Made by a program: the position numbers and the translations under genes. Under the pieces are notes generated by a model. The model was not told where the DNA came from. It made no database searches and was given only the letters and a program-made list of their open reading frames with translations. A stretch of DNA of 64,000 nucleotides from Sphagnum magellanicum (lineage: Eukaryota; Streptophyta; Sphagnopsida; Sphagnales; Sphagnaceae), in contig CM038912.1 of assembly GCA_021904315.1 (NCBI GenBank), positions 1,488,001 to 1,552,000 on the forward strand. Direction: 5' to 3'. Below are positions 1-11,897 of the stretch, in pieces. How positions within the stretch are numbered: position 1 is the stretch's first letter; each line of letters begins with the position of its first letter.

Positions 1-1621
1 ATGCGAGATGGGCATCTGATAGTTTTTTAGAACAGGAGCTCTTAGGGGCCCAACTAAAATGGTTAATTCATGAAATGGAGTTGTATGTCATGGTCAATTG
101 TTTGAAGACTTGACAACACTACCTTGGGACCCACAAAACAAAAGTATTCACGAACAATGGGTCTAGGTTAGGATACTTCAAGACACAACCAAAGGCCATG
201 GCAAAACAATTACATCGGCATTGATACTTTGGCATTGATGGATGTGGAATTGATCCACAAATTAGGTTAAGATAACATGGTCCCATACACCTTAAGTCAA
301 AAGGAGGAGTACCATGAAAAACCCTTCTCCAAAATTCAATATTTATGGGGGATCTTTGTAAACGAGAGTAGCCTAGAAACAAAAATAAGGGAAGCCTATG
401 TGGTAAACCCTTTTGCACAACACTACTTTATGGAAATGTTAGCAAAATAGAAAATTAGGGCATTATCCTAAAGGAAGGATTGATAAAATGGAAATAGGTT
501 CGAATTTATGTGCCAACTATAAGCTTTTGCACTAAAATCATACAAGAGCAATATGATGTTTCAATTGCGGGACATTATGGGGAAAGGACCACAAGGGTGT
601 TAGTGAAAAAATAATTCTACTAGCCTGAGATGAAGGAAGGCATAGAACATTTTGTGAGCACTTATGTTTAGTGTCAAAGCATAAGGTCTATTCATGAAAA
701 GAAATTTGGATTATATCGACCTTTGCCTATCCCTCATGAACCATGGGAAAATGTTTCCATGGGATTCATGATTCAATTGCCATAATGGAATGGATGGATG
801 CCATATTAATGTAATCAATCAATTTTTGAAGTTGGCCAAGATGGTGTCGACCAAGATGACCATGACCACCTTTGAGATGTCAATTTTTTTTAACATGTGG
901 GTGAGACATGATGGGATGCTTCAATTCATAGTTAGTAACGATCATGATGCAAAGTTCACAACCAACTTTTAGAGACATTTTTTTCAAAAGGTGGGGTATC
1001 ATTCATTACATCATTTCATCCCCAAACAAATGGTTAAGTAGAAAAGGTCAATGGGGTGTAGAATTGGGATCTCAAAAATTATGTGGATGTTGATCATAGA
1101 GATTGGGGCGACCATGTAGGCTTGGTAAAATTTTATTATAATTCCACAATGCACATGGTGATGAAAATGCCCATGTATTGAACTTGCTTTGGGTAAAGAA
1201 GGTAAGAAGCCTATGGACGTAGCCATCCCCATGGGGAAAAGGGACCACTCCAAAGAAGTTGTAGAAATGGTAAAAAGGCTAGAAGAATTGTATGCCCAAG
1301 CCAAAAAGCTCTTAGAGAAGCCCAAAAGTGATATGAAAAACATGCTCACAAAATAAAGAGGCATGTGGAATTTGAGGTTGGGCAACATGTGTAGTTAAAC
1401 ATCAAGGAATGTAATTAAACATCAAGGACTTCAAAATGCTAAATGGATTGGCCCCACATTTCACTACTAAATATGTAAGGCCATATGAAATAGTTGCAAA
1501 GCCTCACCTTAATGTTTATATGTTGAAATTATCAATTAGTTTTGTCACTCACTTGATTTTTCGTGTCTTGAAATTAAATTTCATTACAAGAAATCATCGC
1601 CTTTTTAACCAAGAATTTTAA
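1..1621 (+). pseudogene. RNase H-integrase remnant of gypsy copy A
   Basis: The start corresponds to the RNase H part of Ty3/gypsy pol (a DGHLIVF stretch matches the usual DGHPIAFES). From about 790 the integrase core is readable: a region like DxxxxVVxRFLKLAKMV, then FIVSNDHDAKF where the family has IVSDRDPKF. The stretch near 1200-1350 matches the integrase region that ends in a basic, Lys-rich helix, and 1436-1621 matches the C-terminal KLxPxYxGPYEIVxKP motif as LAPHFTTKYVRPYEIV. Several stops and frameshifts interrupt it. A short duplication of TAAACATCAAGGA lies at 1396-1430. The product would have inserted retrotransposon cDNA; no function is expected now. Confidence 0.85.
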
Positions 1622-2074
1622 TAAAAAAAACCCCCCATATGGGTTTTTTGCCCCATGTCCAACTTGATCAAAATGCAATTTTAAACAATTTGTTTTTGAT
1701 TTGACCATTTTGACTAGGTCTTTTTGGTCAATTTTTTTTACTGAACCATTGTGACAATAATATAATTTGGGCAGTGACCAATATTCTTTTTTTAATTATT
1801 TAAAATTTATATGAAAATATTAATTAATTAATACCTTACCCTACCTACTTAATTAATAACCTACTAATTATTTTTTACAAAATCATTTAATTACCTACCA
1901 ACCTTATGTCCTAGGCCTAGGCTATGTTACTTAGTTTAATCACCTAGGCTAAAAGAAGCCACTCAAGCTAGGCCAAGCCCTTTAGGCTAAGCCAAGTAGC
2001 TTAGGTTAAATGGTTTAATAGGCTTCCCAACCTAAACTACCTAATTAGGTCACCTAAGTAGCGAAAGGAACCTA

Positions 2075-2150
2075 GGTTACAAGTGTGGGGATTTAAACTC
2101 CTCACCTTCACATTGAGAAGTAAAATTTTTAACCATTGCACCACCACCCC
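2075..2150 (-). other. tRNA-like module (A and B box), copy 1
   Basis: On the minus strand the segment reads like the head of a tRNA-derived SINE: an A-box-like GGTGGTGCAATGGTTAA (2145-2129), then after about 30 bases a B-box-like GAGTTTAAATCCCC (2100-2087). The B box differs from the GGTTCGANTCC consensus at several positions. Three further copies (32929, 54343, 57873) share the layout. It is not a functional tRNA; no acceptor stem pairing was found. Confidence 0.45.
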
Positions 2151-3079
2151 ATAAGGTGATTTTTTTTTGACAACATGTTGTAATGAACATGATTTTGGAC
2201 CAACATATTGTAATCAACTTCTATGAAATTTTTTCAGCATATTACATTAAATTAACTTGAATTTTTTTACACTACTTACATAAATAGGTAGGTTATAGAT
2301 ATGTTAGCCTTGGTAGGTAGAAAGTACCTATTAATAAATGCACGTACTTAGGTAACATGTAGGTTATAGTCTACTAGGCCTTATAAAACTAGAGGAAAAT
2401 TGGGAAAAAAAACTACCATTTACAATTATTTTCTAGTTGCAAAAGACATTTGCTATTAAAAATTGTTTAGTTGCATTAGACAAGTTGCATTAGACACTAA
2501 TTGTAAGTGTGGATGAAGTCAATGGTCAAGAAATACTTCACCATTCGTATACTATTGTATGACATTTGTATATTACTATAAAAATCAACAACTTACTTAA
2601 TGACATGTGGCAATTGAAAAAGGTTTTAAAAAAATTGTTTCAAAATTAAATAATGGATCCTTATCGTCTAATTTAAATGGTTTTATATTATGATGCATGG
2701 CATAATACCAATATGCCATATGGCATTTTTGGATTTTCGTCAAAATGAATTTAAAATCAATATTTAAGAAGGTAAGTAGGTAGGTAGGTAAGTGGATTAT
2801 GTAAGTAGGTAGGATTCGGTATGGAGGTATGTAGGTAGGGTAGGGAGGTAGGAAAATATTTAAATTTTTTTTCAAGCTTAAACTTTGGGGTTAAACTTTT
2901 TAAAGGGCTAAGGTCCTTTGGCTCATCCCAATTGACATGTGTTTTTTGATGTGCAAGTGTAAGACAAAACCTCCTTCTTATATAATTCTCAAGTTGGAAT
3001 TGGAGGACAAAACATATGGGATAAAAACTGAAGCTACAACTAAAAACAATATTTCATATCTTTTGTCCTCTTTTTTAGT

Positions 3080-5060
3080 TTTATAAATTATATGACTGAA
3101 TAGATAAGTAATTAATTAACTATTTAAATACCTAAATAAAAAATTCATTTAACTATACATTATTAATTCAAAATTCATAACTAGGAAAATAAATGTCTGA
3201 AATAATAAATAATAAACCAAATTATACATATAAAATTTCATTAATAACTTTCAAATTAAAAAAATAAACAACTAAAATATTAAATAATCAATATTAATTT
3301 CTATGTAACAAATAATTAACAAACTTATTCATTGTCATTTTTCATTTTTTTCATAAATATTAATAAACAATGACCAAAAAATTAATTAATTAATAATGAA
3401 ATAACCAACTTATTAGTTATAAATTTTCATTAATAGTTTTAAATAAATTTATTAATAAAGAAATATAATAACCAGCAACATATTAGTTATAATTTTAAAT
3501 AATAATTTCAGAAATAGGAAAAATATCAATGAAATTAATTGTTATTATATATATATGAATCAATTAACTAACTAATTAGTTATAAGATTTCATCCATGAA
3601 TTTGAAGTAATCAAATAAATAACTGAAATATTAAATAATTAATACTTAAGTAATAAATTGTTGATGAATAATTCATAAATAAATTGAAAAATAATTAAAA
3701 TATTATTACATTAAAAATTAAAAATTAAATAATAATTAACAAACTAAATAGTTATAAATGATCCATCAATAGTTCATATAGACACAAATAGATAACTAAT
3801 ATATTGAGTAATAGCGAAATATTAAATATAAATACTAAGTGTGAAATATTAGTTATCAATTAATTAAAATCAAGTGTAATTAATTATTCATCGATTAATT
3901 AATAAGTGGATAGTAATTTACATTAGGTAGGTAAGTAACCTAGGTTAAATAGGTAGGTAAACATATAAATAGATAGGTTGGTAAACTAGGCTAGGTAGGT
4001 AAACAAGGATATATAGGTAGGTAGGTAATTATTTTGTTTGAATACAACTTTATAAATACAACAATGGAAACATACCCCCATTATACCCCTAATATAACCT
4101 AACAAAAGTACACATACCTTTCAAAAGTTTTTAAATACACTTATGTATACCATTAAGGGCTATTTTGACAACCTAGAGATGTAACTAAGTTTGGTTCCAT
4201 TTACAATTACTGGGACATATGGACATGATCATAGATGAAAACAATTTTAAAGTGTAAAATGAAGAAGTCATTAGTTACAAATGTAGTTGTAGCATAGTTG
4301 CAACAATGGTTAAAGGTGCAAAATAGTTGTAAAACCAATAAGAGCTAGTTGCAAATGACAATTAATTGCACGTAGTTGCAAATGCATTAGTTGCATTTTG
4401 GGGGATTTATTCTATTGTAGGTACCTATTAGGTCTATGTTTATGTTTATACTTAACTAGTAAGCTACCTATGCCTATGCTATTTAGTAACCTACTAGGTA
4501 CTTACTAGCTCATTAATAAATTTAGCCTAAACATATTAAGTAGGTAGTTTGACATATTAAGTAGGTTTAGGCTTAAGCTACCTACCTAATACTAAATTAC
4601 GTTACCTACCTAGGTAGCCTAGGTTAACCTACGTACCTAGGCCAAGGTGACTTACGCTATGTACATAGTTACCAAGTAAACCTCGATAACCTAGGTTAGG
4701 CTACCTACCTAATAGGGCTAGGTGGCTTATGCTATTTACTTAATAGGCTTAGGCTATGTACCTATAGTAGGCCTAGGCTAATAGGTTATGTACATGGCTA
4801 ATATGTCTACCTAATAGGCCTAGGTCACTTAATATACCTACCTAGAAAGCTTACATTACTTAGTTATAGGTTACTTAGTAGTCCTAAGCTATGTCCTAAG
4901 TAATTTACTAAATAAATAGGTATAAGCTAGGTTACTAGCTAGGTTATTACCTAACAAATAGCCTATTAGCCTATTAATTATGTTAGGCTAGATAGGTAGT
5001 CTAGACCTAATTTCACTTACTAATTATCTTTGGTTAGGTAAGTAGCCTAAGTTTAACAAG
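3080..5060. repeat. AT-rich and TAGG/CCTA low-complexity interior of the insert
   Basis: 3080-3900 is dominated by TTAATTAA, AATAAT and ATTAGTTAT words. 3920-4040 and 4430-5060 are built of AGGTAGGTAGGT and CCTAGGTTAGG words on both strands. There is no reading frame worth reporting. Confidence 0.7.
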
Positions 5061-5449
5061 TAGGCTAAGTCATCAAATGAGTATGACTTATTTGACAAGT
5101 GTCAAATCATGATGGTCAAATTGACTTAGGGTCAAATCAATATGGCTAATTTGATTAAACCATCTCCATTTTGATGGACATTTGTCTATCTTGACTAAAT
5201 CTTCGACTTAACATTTGGTCAAAAATGTCACTTTAAGCAAATGTATTGGTCAAATGTAACATGTGTTTTTCATGCCCCAAACCATTAGTCAAAATGGACA
5301 TAACATTTGGTCAATGTGGACACTTTGGTCAAGTTGGCCTTCTGAAAAGCTGTGATTTTTTGTAATGTTTATTTTTGAAAGTTGAAAAAAAACTAGATTG
5401 GAAGCAGAAAATGCTATCAAAATTAATTGATGTCATTGAGCAAATGTTC

Positions 5450-5667
5450 GATAATAAAATAAAAGGCATCAACCGAACTAGGTAAACACATATGTGAGGC
5501 AAGGAGTATCTCGTCAAACATAAAGGTTACCATCCCAAGGAATAGTTTGGGTGAAACCTTCACACCTAGACCATTTTCTAGATATGGTGGCCAAGTTTGA
5601 ACAAAAAAGGGGGCATGAACTTGAAGTGAAAAGGACTAGGAAATTAAAAGGCCTCAAGAGGAAGTAG
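5450..5667 (+). pseudogene. Chromodomain remnant of gypsy copy A
   Basis: 5498-5542 reads GKEYLVKHKGYHPKE, matching the chromodomain core EYLVKWKGY of chromovirus integrases, with the aromatic-cage Trp replaced by His. After a stop and a frameshift, 5551-5664 continues with VKPSHLDHFLDMVAKFEQ and a basic tail to a stop at 5665. In living chromoviruses this domain targets integration to modified histones. Its position, 3.8 kb after the integrase end, is explained by the insert at 1657-5339. Confidence 0.7.
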
Positions 5668-5714
5668 TCCAAGCGCAAATTGCTTAAAGTGTTGATGAAG
5701 ACATCAACCCATTT

Positions 5715-5728
5715 AAAAAGGGGGAGAA
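5715..5728 (+). other. Polypurine tract of gypsy copy A
   Basis: AAAAAGGGGGAGAA follows the end of the pol remnant and a DEDINPF-like reading, the usual place for the plus-strand primer just before a 3' LTR. Copy B has the equivalent at 36663-36676. A clear LTR start (TG) after it was not recognised. Confidence 0.5.
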
Positions 5729-6255
5729 CATTTAGAAAAAAAATCTAAAATAAAGTAAGGTTAAAGGTTCTCATGGGCTTGGTCAACAAGGTTCTCATGG
5801 ACATTAGAAGGAAAACCCCTTTTTCCAACTCCATTTCCAACTATACTTTAATTTGTAGTTGAAAACAACAAACTTAGTTGGAAGATTTTATTTGCAACTA
5901 AAATCTATTAATTGCAATTAAAAACCATGGCAATCAACAAGTACAAGTTGAAAGTGACATTTTAGTTGAAAATGTGACCCACATGTTAACATCACATCAA
6001 CTATTATAGTTGAAAATTGTTTTCAACTTGAACAATAGGGTGGATGAACTTCATCTACTAACATTTCATGATGTCATCAATTTTGTAATTGAATATCCAA
6101 TATTAAAATGAAAATTGGATTTATACGAGTCGTCCAATTTAATGAGGAAGGATATTTTGACACATGGATTAAAGAGATGGTGACATGTGGCAAATTACAC
6201 GTCCGGATCATCCTTCACAAATTACCTACCACACTTCAAGTGAGAAAAGGTTTTT

Positions 6256-7111
6256 GGGTCTTCCAAGCGACTTGCTAATTGTCCTCCTAGCATTGACAAT
6301 GATTCCCATTGTCTTGACCATGTGAATTTTTCTCGTCCACGAGTAATCGTTCTTATTACTCAACCCAATATTGTGGATGATGTACACATGCAACAACCAC
6401 CCTTTAGTTCCAATAAGTTGTTACCTTTGGTATCTTGAGGTGACTTAGAGTTGAAGGAAAATATTTGTGTTAATGGCTAATGGCGTATTGAACATTGCCC
6501 ACCGAATTCTGCAACTCAATGTTTTGCATTACAAAAAACCACTACATTCAAATGCAAAGTAAGGATCAACCTTTGCAAATTTGTAAGTGGACTTTTGCTC
6601 CATGTTATTCAAGTTTTTGGGTACAATATCATAGCAAATGACTTGAGCACCATAAACATTAGTTTTGTTTAAATGACTTGAATCATTACATTAGTGGAAC
6701 GTCGCAAAAATTTATAGTTGTTAGGCCTATAGTTCAATTGTATGGCCCATCCAAGAAGGTACTAACTTAACTCAAAATGAATTAACAACTTTAGAAAAAG
6801 CAAGGTTTTCCTTTGACCACCTCCGTAGAAGCAATGCTCGAAATTTATTTAGCTCCCAATCTTCTTATTCAAGCAATTCCGATGTGTATGTTGTAATGAG
6901 TTGCCCTAGTCTTGTGAAGCCTTCTAATGCAAATTGTTGGCCTATAACTCGTGATGGCAAGAAGGTGAGACAACCTTCAGTTTTCAAATTGACACAACAA
7001 TACATTAATAATTGGAGGTTGGCATCTTGCTTTTCCAGTGCACTATTTTCCCCACTGTTGATGTCCCCCCGCTTGGGTACGAACAAATTTACAATATTTT
7101 TTTTCAGATGA
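6256..7111 (+). pseudogene. Relic of an unrecognised protein gene
   Basis: 6256-6672 stays in one frame for 138 codons with only two internal stops (near 6436 and 6520). 6761-7111 is a second open block containing a Ser-rich stretch (NLFSSQSSYSSNSD) followed by PSVFKLTQQYINNWRLASC. Base composition is less AT-biased than the surroundings. The relic starts directly after the point where gypsy copies A and B diverge, so it is flanking sequence or another element. I do not recognise the family. A transposon origin is as likely as a host gene. Confidence 0.3.
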
Positions 7112-7149
7112 CAAGTAATATGATGTGACTATTGGAAGTTTCCCTGGAA

Positions 7150-7790
7150 GTTCATGTGTCTATTTTGTGGCAATGTTGGCAAGTTCTTTAGGTGGCCCTA
7201 GGATATATGTGCAATGTAAACATATGTATCACGTCATGCGATCGATATTATTTTGTGGGCTCATGGAAAACTTCATTCATTATTACATGTGGAGTTGAGA
7301 TGAAGTTCAACATTTGTTACAATGCTCTAAAGCCTTAGGATTCCAGTGATAGTACATCACAATTGTATATGTATAAAATTAATTATGATTTTTTCATTCA
7401 TGAAGCTTGTAATAAAACTTTTGACAATCATAACGTGCTTCTTTATATATTGTCTTTTTGTGTATAACCTTGACGATTTCACAAATATTTTTCAACCATG
7501 CAATTTCCACCCATTTTACACTACCTATTAGAAATACTATCATTTACAACCAATCACTATGCAATTGGCATGCAACTAGCTATCATTTACAACTATTTCA
7601 ATCATGTTTGCAACTACAAATTTGGTATTGTATAATTTTTGGGCCATACAATTGTGTGTGCAACTAACATGTAACTAAATGTACAACATGGACACATGTC
7701 ATAAAAATAATGGCCTAAACTTGTACATATTTAAATTACTATACTTAATATATTTACATAAACTATATATAATAATATTATGTACCTTTA
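7150..7790. other. Intergenic AT-rich stretch
   Basis: No gene seen. 7530-7690 is rich in TGCAAC / GTTGCA words, a motif that recurs in several AT-rich stretches of the window (4320-4400, 9680-9870, 42450-42660, 44350-44650). Confidence 0.5.
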
Positions 7791-7794
7791 GTAC

Positions 7795-8220
7795 TAAGGT
7801 TAACCCCATGTTAACTTAGGTTAGTTTAAACTAACCTAAGCTAAAATAACCATGGCTAAACTAAGTTAGGCTAAACTAATTATGGCTAATTTAAATTAAG
7901 CTAAATTAAATCAAGTTAAAACAAAATATGGCTAAAATAAATCAAACTAAATAAAATTAAGCTAAACTAACCATAATTAAATTAAGTTAAATTAAAATAA
8001 TTATGGCTAAATTAACTATGGTTAAATTAAATTAAGCCAAACTAATTATGGCTAAGTTATTTATGGTTAAAACAAATTAAATTGTATTAATCATGGTTAA
8101 ATTAAATTAGGCTAAAATTTAAAATGGTTAAATTAAGTTAGGCTAAAATAATTATGGCTAAAATAAATTATTTTAAATGAAATTACACTAAATTAAACCA
8201 TGGTTTAAATATGTATTACA
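7795..8220. repeat. Degenerate short tandem repeat of GGCTAAATTAA type
   Basis: The segment is almost wholly made of variants of GGCTAAAYTAA and ATGGCTAA at irregular spacing, resembling decayed versions of the TTAGGCTAA words seen at 4500-5060. No coding capacity. Confidence 0.6.
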
Positions 8221-11099
8221 AGTTTTCAAATTTTATTTGTCGAATATATTTAAATATTTGTTTTGGCAAGTATAATTATTTTATTTTATTTTATTTGGAA
8301 TCTTTTTCAGAAAATGTAAATTTGATTAAACAAAAAAAATATTCAGAATCAATTAATATGATAATATTATAAATATTACAAATAATCATAATTATTAATT
8401 TAACCTTTATTATAATTATAATGATAATCAACTATATATATATACTCAATAGGTATTATTTATTTAAATTTTATTATTTATGTTTAAAATATTAATGTAA
8501 ATAGGCTACATTAATTAACCTATAAGTATAGAAACATCCTAAGCTAATTATTAGTTTAAGTTAGATAAGAGTAAAATCATATTTTCATTGAGTAATCATA
8601 ATTATTAAAAAATCCTATAATCATCTTTGAAGTGCAAAAGAAAAGGAGTAATGAAAAATTAACAAGAAGAAAAATAAGCTTTCCAAGTTACAAAACGTTT
8701 TTTTTTTCTTTGGATCTTTCCTACTTTGAAACCTCGTAACTTTCTTATTTCTTATTCATTTTAAACAATTTAAAGTGTTAAAGGAGCGCCACTAAAAGTT
8801 CTACAAATCATGTTAGAACTTTAATAATAACAAAGCAACATAAGAGGAACTTTTTGAGTGTTTAAGAACCGGCTTTTGTAGTGTTCAATGGTTTTTTTTT
8901 GAGTTCTTGACCCCCTTTACTTTGGGGGGCCATAACTTTCTCATTTTTAATTTGTTTTCGACAATTCTTAGTGTGTAAGATGCGCCAAGAGGAGGGCTTC
9001 AAGTTTTGTTTGGACACCAGAAGCAACAAAGCCATCCCGTGGCTAGTATATTCTAATATAGTAGTTGCATCTAATGTGCAACTAAGTTGGTTCATGAGGT
9101 TTGTAATGGAATTTTTTATCCCATATCCTTTGGCTTCCAATTTTATTTGGCTTGGTATATAGCTAGAGCAATAGCTATGTAATAGTCAAATACCAAGTGC
9201 CATTGGGGATGAATGAATAAAAAACTTGACTTTTATGAAATGGTTAAATCTAAAAATAAACTTGGATTATTCTAAACCTATTTATATAGCCTAAGCCTAA
9301 TTACTTTTCAACCTACTTACATACCTAAATGAACCTACCTACCTAATGGGGTTTAATAATTACCTACCTACCTAAGCACCACGTGTCAACATCGTAATAA
9401 CCATAAATTGAGCAACTTAAATTTCATTAATTAATATTTTAAAATTAAAAAAATTGGCCTTTGATTGCCACATGTCACCATATAATTGGTGTTTAAAATG
9501 AACATGTGTCAAATGGTCAATGAATGTTCCATGGTGTGCCACATGTCATCATTTTAATGGTAAAAAAATTAATGATTGAAATTAATCCAATGAATTTTTA
9601 ATTTTGAAAACAAAAAATTAATAATAATGACATGTGTCCATAAGCTAGTTGTTCAATTTTTAAACACGTGTCATATTTTGATTAATTGCATTATAGTTGC
9701 ACATAAGGTGCTATTACATTTGGATTGGTATGTATGGATGATGTATATTAGCACTGTATATACATGTTGCATACATAGTGTCACATGCAACTGAATGTCA
9801 TGTGCAACTTATCTTAAACAATTACACAAATTTGCAGTTACATGTGTTACATGCAATTCAATTTTAATTGCAAACAACAATTACAAAACCCAAAATTTTT
9901 ATTAGTATTAACAGTTCTTAAAATCAAATAATTTTTTTGGCCCTTAAACATTTTGAATATTGGTTGCACCAAGGATTACGAAATGCATCCTTTTATTTTC
10001 TTTTGTCTTCAAGCCCTTGTAGGGGTGTAAGCATGCTAAAAGGAGCCAAGGACTATGAAGTCGCCTTTAAAATCTTACAAGTTCATGACTTTGAAAAATG
10101 ACTACATTAATTTTATTAATTGAAATAAAATGAATTTTGTTGTACATTTTTTATATACTTGTGATTATGAGGGCATGGCATTGACCAAATCTTGAAATTA
10201 TGTCTAAATTTCACAATACATCATAATAGTTTGAACGTGCTTTTGACCCTTTTAAAATATATAATTTGATCAACTTCCCTAAAGATTAAATGTATGTTTC
10301 TTTATAATGGAAGGCAAGGTTAAATTTCCTAACAAATTTAATGTGTTTGGCATATTTATTTGTATTTATGGGAAATATGCTTTATAGAAATGGAACGATG
10401 CTATACAAGGTAGGCAATGAACTTAATACCTAATTAATACACCCTTGAATGTATTAAAAATGTATTGGAAAATTTTACAAATATGAAAATATTTATAAAA
10501 TTGAAGATATGTGTTGAAGATGGGTTGAACTCTCATGGCATTTAGCAATTAAAATATTTTTTTATTAAATACATATATTTCAAGATGAAATTTTATGGAT
10601 AAACTTATACCATCCTTGGATTAGGGTTTATAGTAAATGATTGTTCTTGTAGTGTTTAATGACACTTGAATCAAAGCAAGGTTTTAAAGGGAAACATTCA
10701 AAGAAACAAATTTAGGGTTAATGGTGAGCTACACATTACACAAAAAATGGCCATTGTTTCTTGTAATCCTCTATCAAGCAAGTTTGCCATGGATCGTTGC
10801 CTATTGAGATTTTCATGTGCATGTTGAAGTTTAGGTGCGCACATTTCACACTTGAACTCCATTACAAAGTCTCGCCATGGATTCACAATTGCGTGTCATT
10901 TGTCTATGCATGGTTGAAGTAAACACTAGACCTCCAAGTAAATGATTATTGTGCAAATATTTTTTTGATGAGATGTTTCAACTAAAGATTAAGGAGTCTT
11001 TCTTTGTTGTCACTATTGTGTAAGATGGGGAATCATAAGAATAAATGAAAGCCCATTAATCATCAACTGTGTGAGTCAATAAACATATCAAAATGATTG
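8221..11099. other. AT-rich stretch without a recognisable gene
   Basis: Contains AT-rich repeats (8250-8560), two similar segments around 8690-8780 and 8890-8960 ending in GTAACTTTCTTATT / ATAACTTTCTCATT, TACCTACC words near 9310-9380, and a GTTGCA-rich patch at 9680-9870. A segment near 37780-37810 resembles the reverse complement of 8910-8960. Short open frames here look random. Confidence 0.5.
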
Positions 11100-11897
11100 A
11101 CAAATGTTAAATCACCAAAAAGATCCCTAGATGTTATGTCTATTGGTGAGGATGAACAAGATGAGACGTTTAGCGGTGAGGTTAAAGAAGAGGATCCTGA
11201 AGTAATTGCAAGCAAAAAGTGAAGAAGAGAGCATAAACGAGAGTATCAATGGAAATATAAGCTTCAACAAGCTCAATTTGAAGAAGAGTTGCAACAAAGA
11301 ATAGAAGATAGGTCTTTTCTACAACACATTGACCATGCCCTTTCTATCTTAATTAGTGATGTTGCAAGAAAGGCTCATGTAGGTCCATTGTAAATGCTAC
11401 GTTTATCATAGATTTCCTAAAAGGTTATGATGTTGTAGTGCAACAGACCATTATGGAGAAGGTTGTATTGATCACATAATAGTCTTGTTGGGTTAATGCC
11501 ATCATATTTGCATGATACCAAGAGGTTGAAGCACACCCAACAGTTGCTTGAGAATTTGAAATTTGGATTGGTTGGTCACTTGACAAGCACTAGATCCTTT
11601 AAGTTCACAATGGCCAAAAACATTTTATGCACATTTGCAACCTCTGAATTAGTGGGAAGTAGTAGGGGAGTAACAAAGCTTATGGGAGTTGATAGGAGAA
11701 ACATAAGGAAGGCCATTGACAGACGCTTGGCATCGGACACATTAGGGAATGTTTTTTGGATAGACTATAGAAGGGCCACACCGGCAAATGTTTTGTTTAA
11801 ACATTTCATAGAACATGTGATAGAGTGGTGGACAACTCAAATTATTATCTCTCCAAATCAGAAAGATGTAATTACATTGAGAATCTCTTGCAATTAG
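11100..11897 (+). pseudogene. Broken reading frame, possibly transposon-derived
   Basis: About 11115-11394 reads as a highly charged, Gln/Glu-rich protein (a stretch like EYQWKYKLQQAQFEEELQQ suggests a coiled coil) with one stop near 11217. 11496-11897 is an open frame of 133 codons whose end reads VIEWWTTQIIISPNQKDVI. The W..T..SPN.KDV pattern reminds me of proteins carried by eukaryotic DNA transposons, but I cannot name the family. The two blocks are in different frames with stops between. Confidence 0.3.

Larger units (their letters stand above)
1657..5339. mobile_element. 3.7 kb AT-rich insert with inverted ends, inside gypsy copy A
   Basis: It separates the integrase end (1621) from the chromodomain remnant (about 5450) that would normally follow directly. 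The ends form an inverted repeat: GTCCAACTTGATCAAAATG at 1657-1675 against the reverse complement of 5321-5339, 16 of 19 positions equal. The interior is AT-rich, with TTAATTAA-type runs (3080-3900), many TAGG/CCTA tetramers (3920-4040, 4430-5060) and a tRNA-like module (2075-2150). No transposase is visible, so it looks non-autonomous. Just left of it, 1622-1650 is a palindrome of A6C6-ATAT-G3T6 type. The same insert begins at 32491 in copy B, so it predates the separation of the two copies. Confidence 0.55.
1..6189 (+). mobile_element. Decayed Ty3/gypsy retrotransposon, copy A (left end outside window)
   Basis: The block matches 30860-37150 (copy B) almost base for base over long stretches and diverges after the shared TGACATGTGG near 6189 / 37150. 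Reading left to right it holds an RNase H tail, an integrase, a large AT-rich insert, a chromodomain remnant and a polypurine tract, which is the Ty3/gypsy order. Every reading frame is broken by several stops, so the copy is dead. The 5' part (LTR, gag, protease, RT) lies left of the window. The LTR boundaries could not be fixed. Confidence 0.85.
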
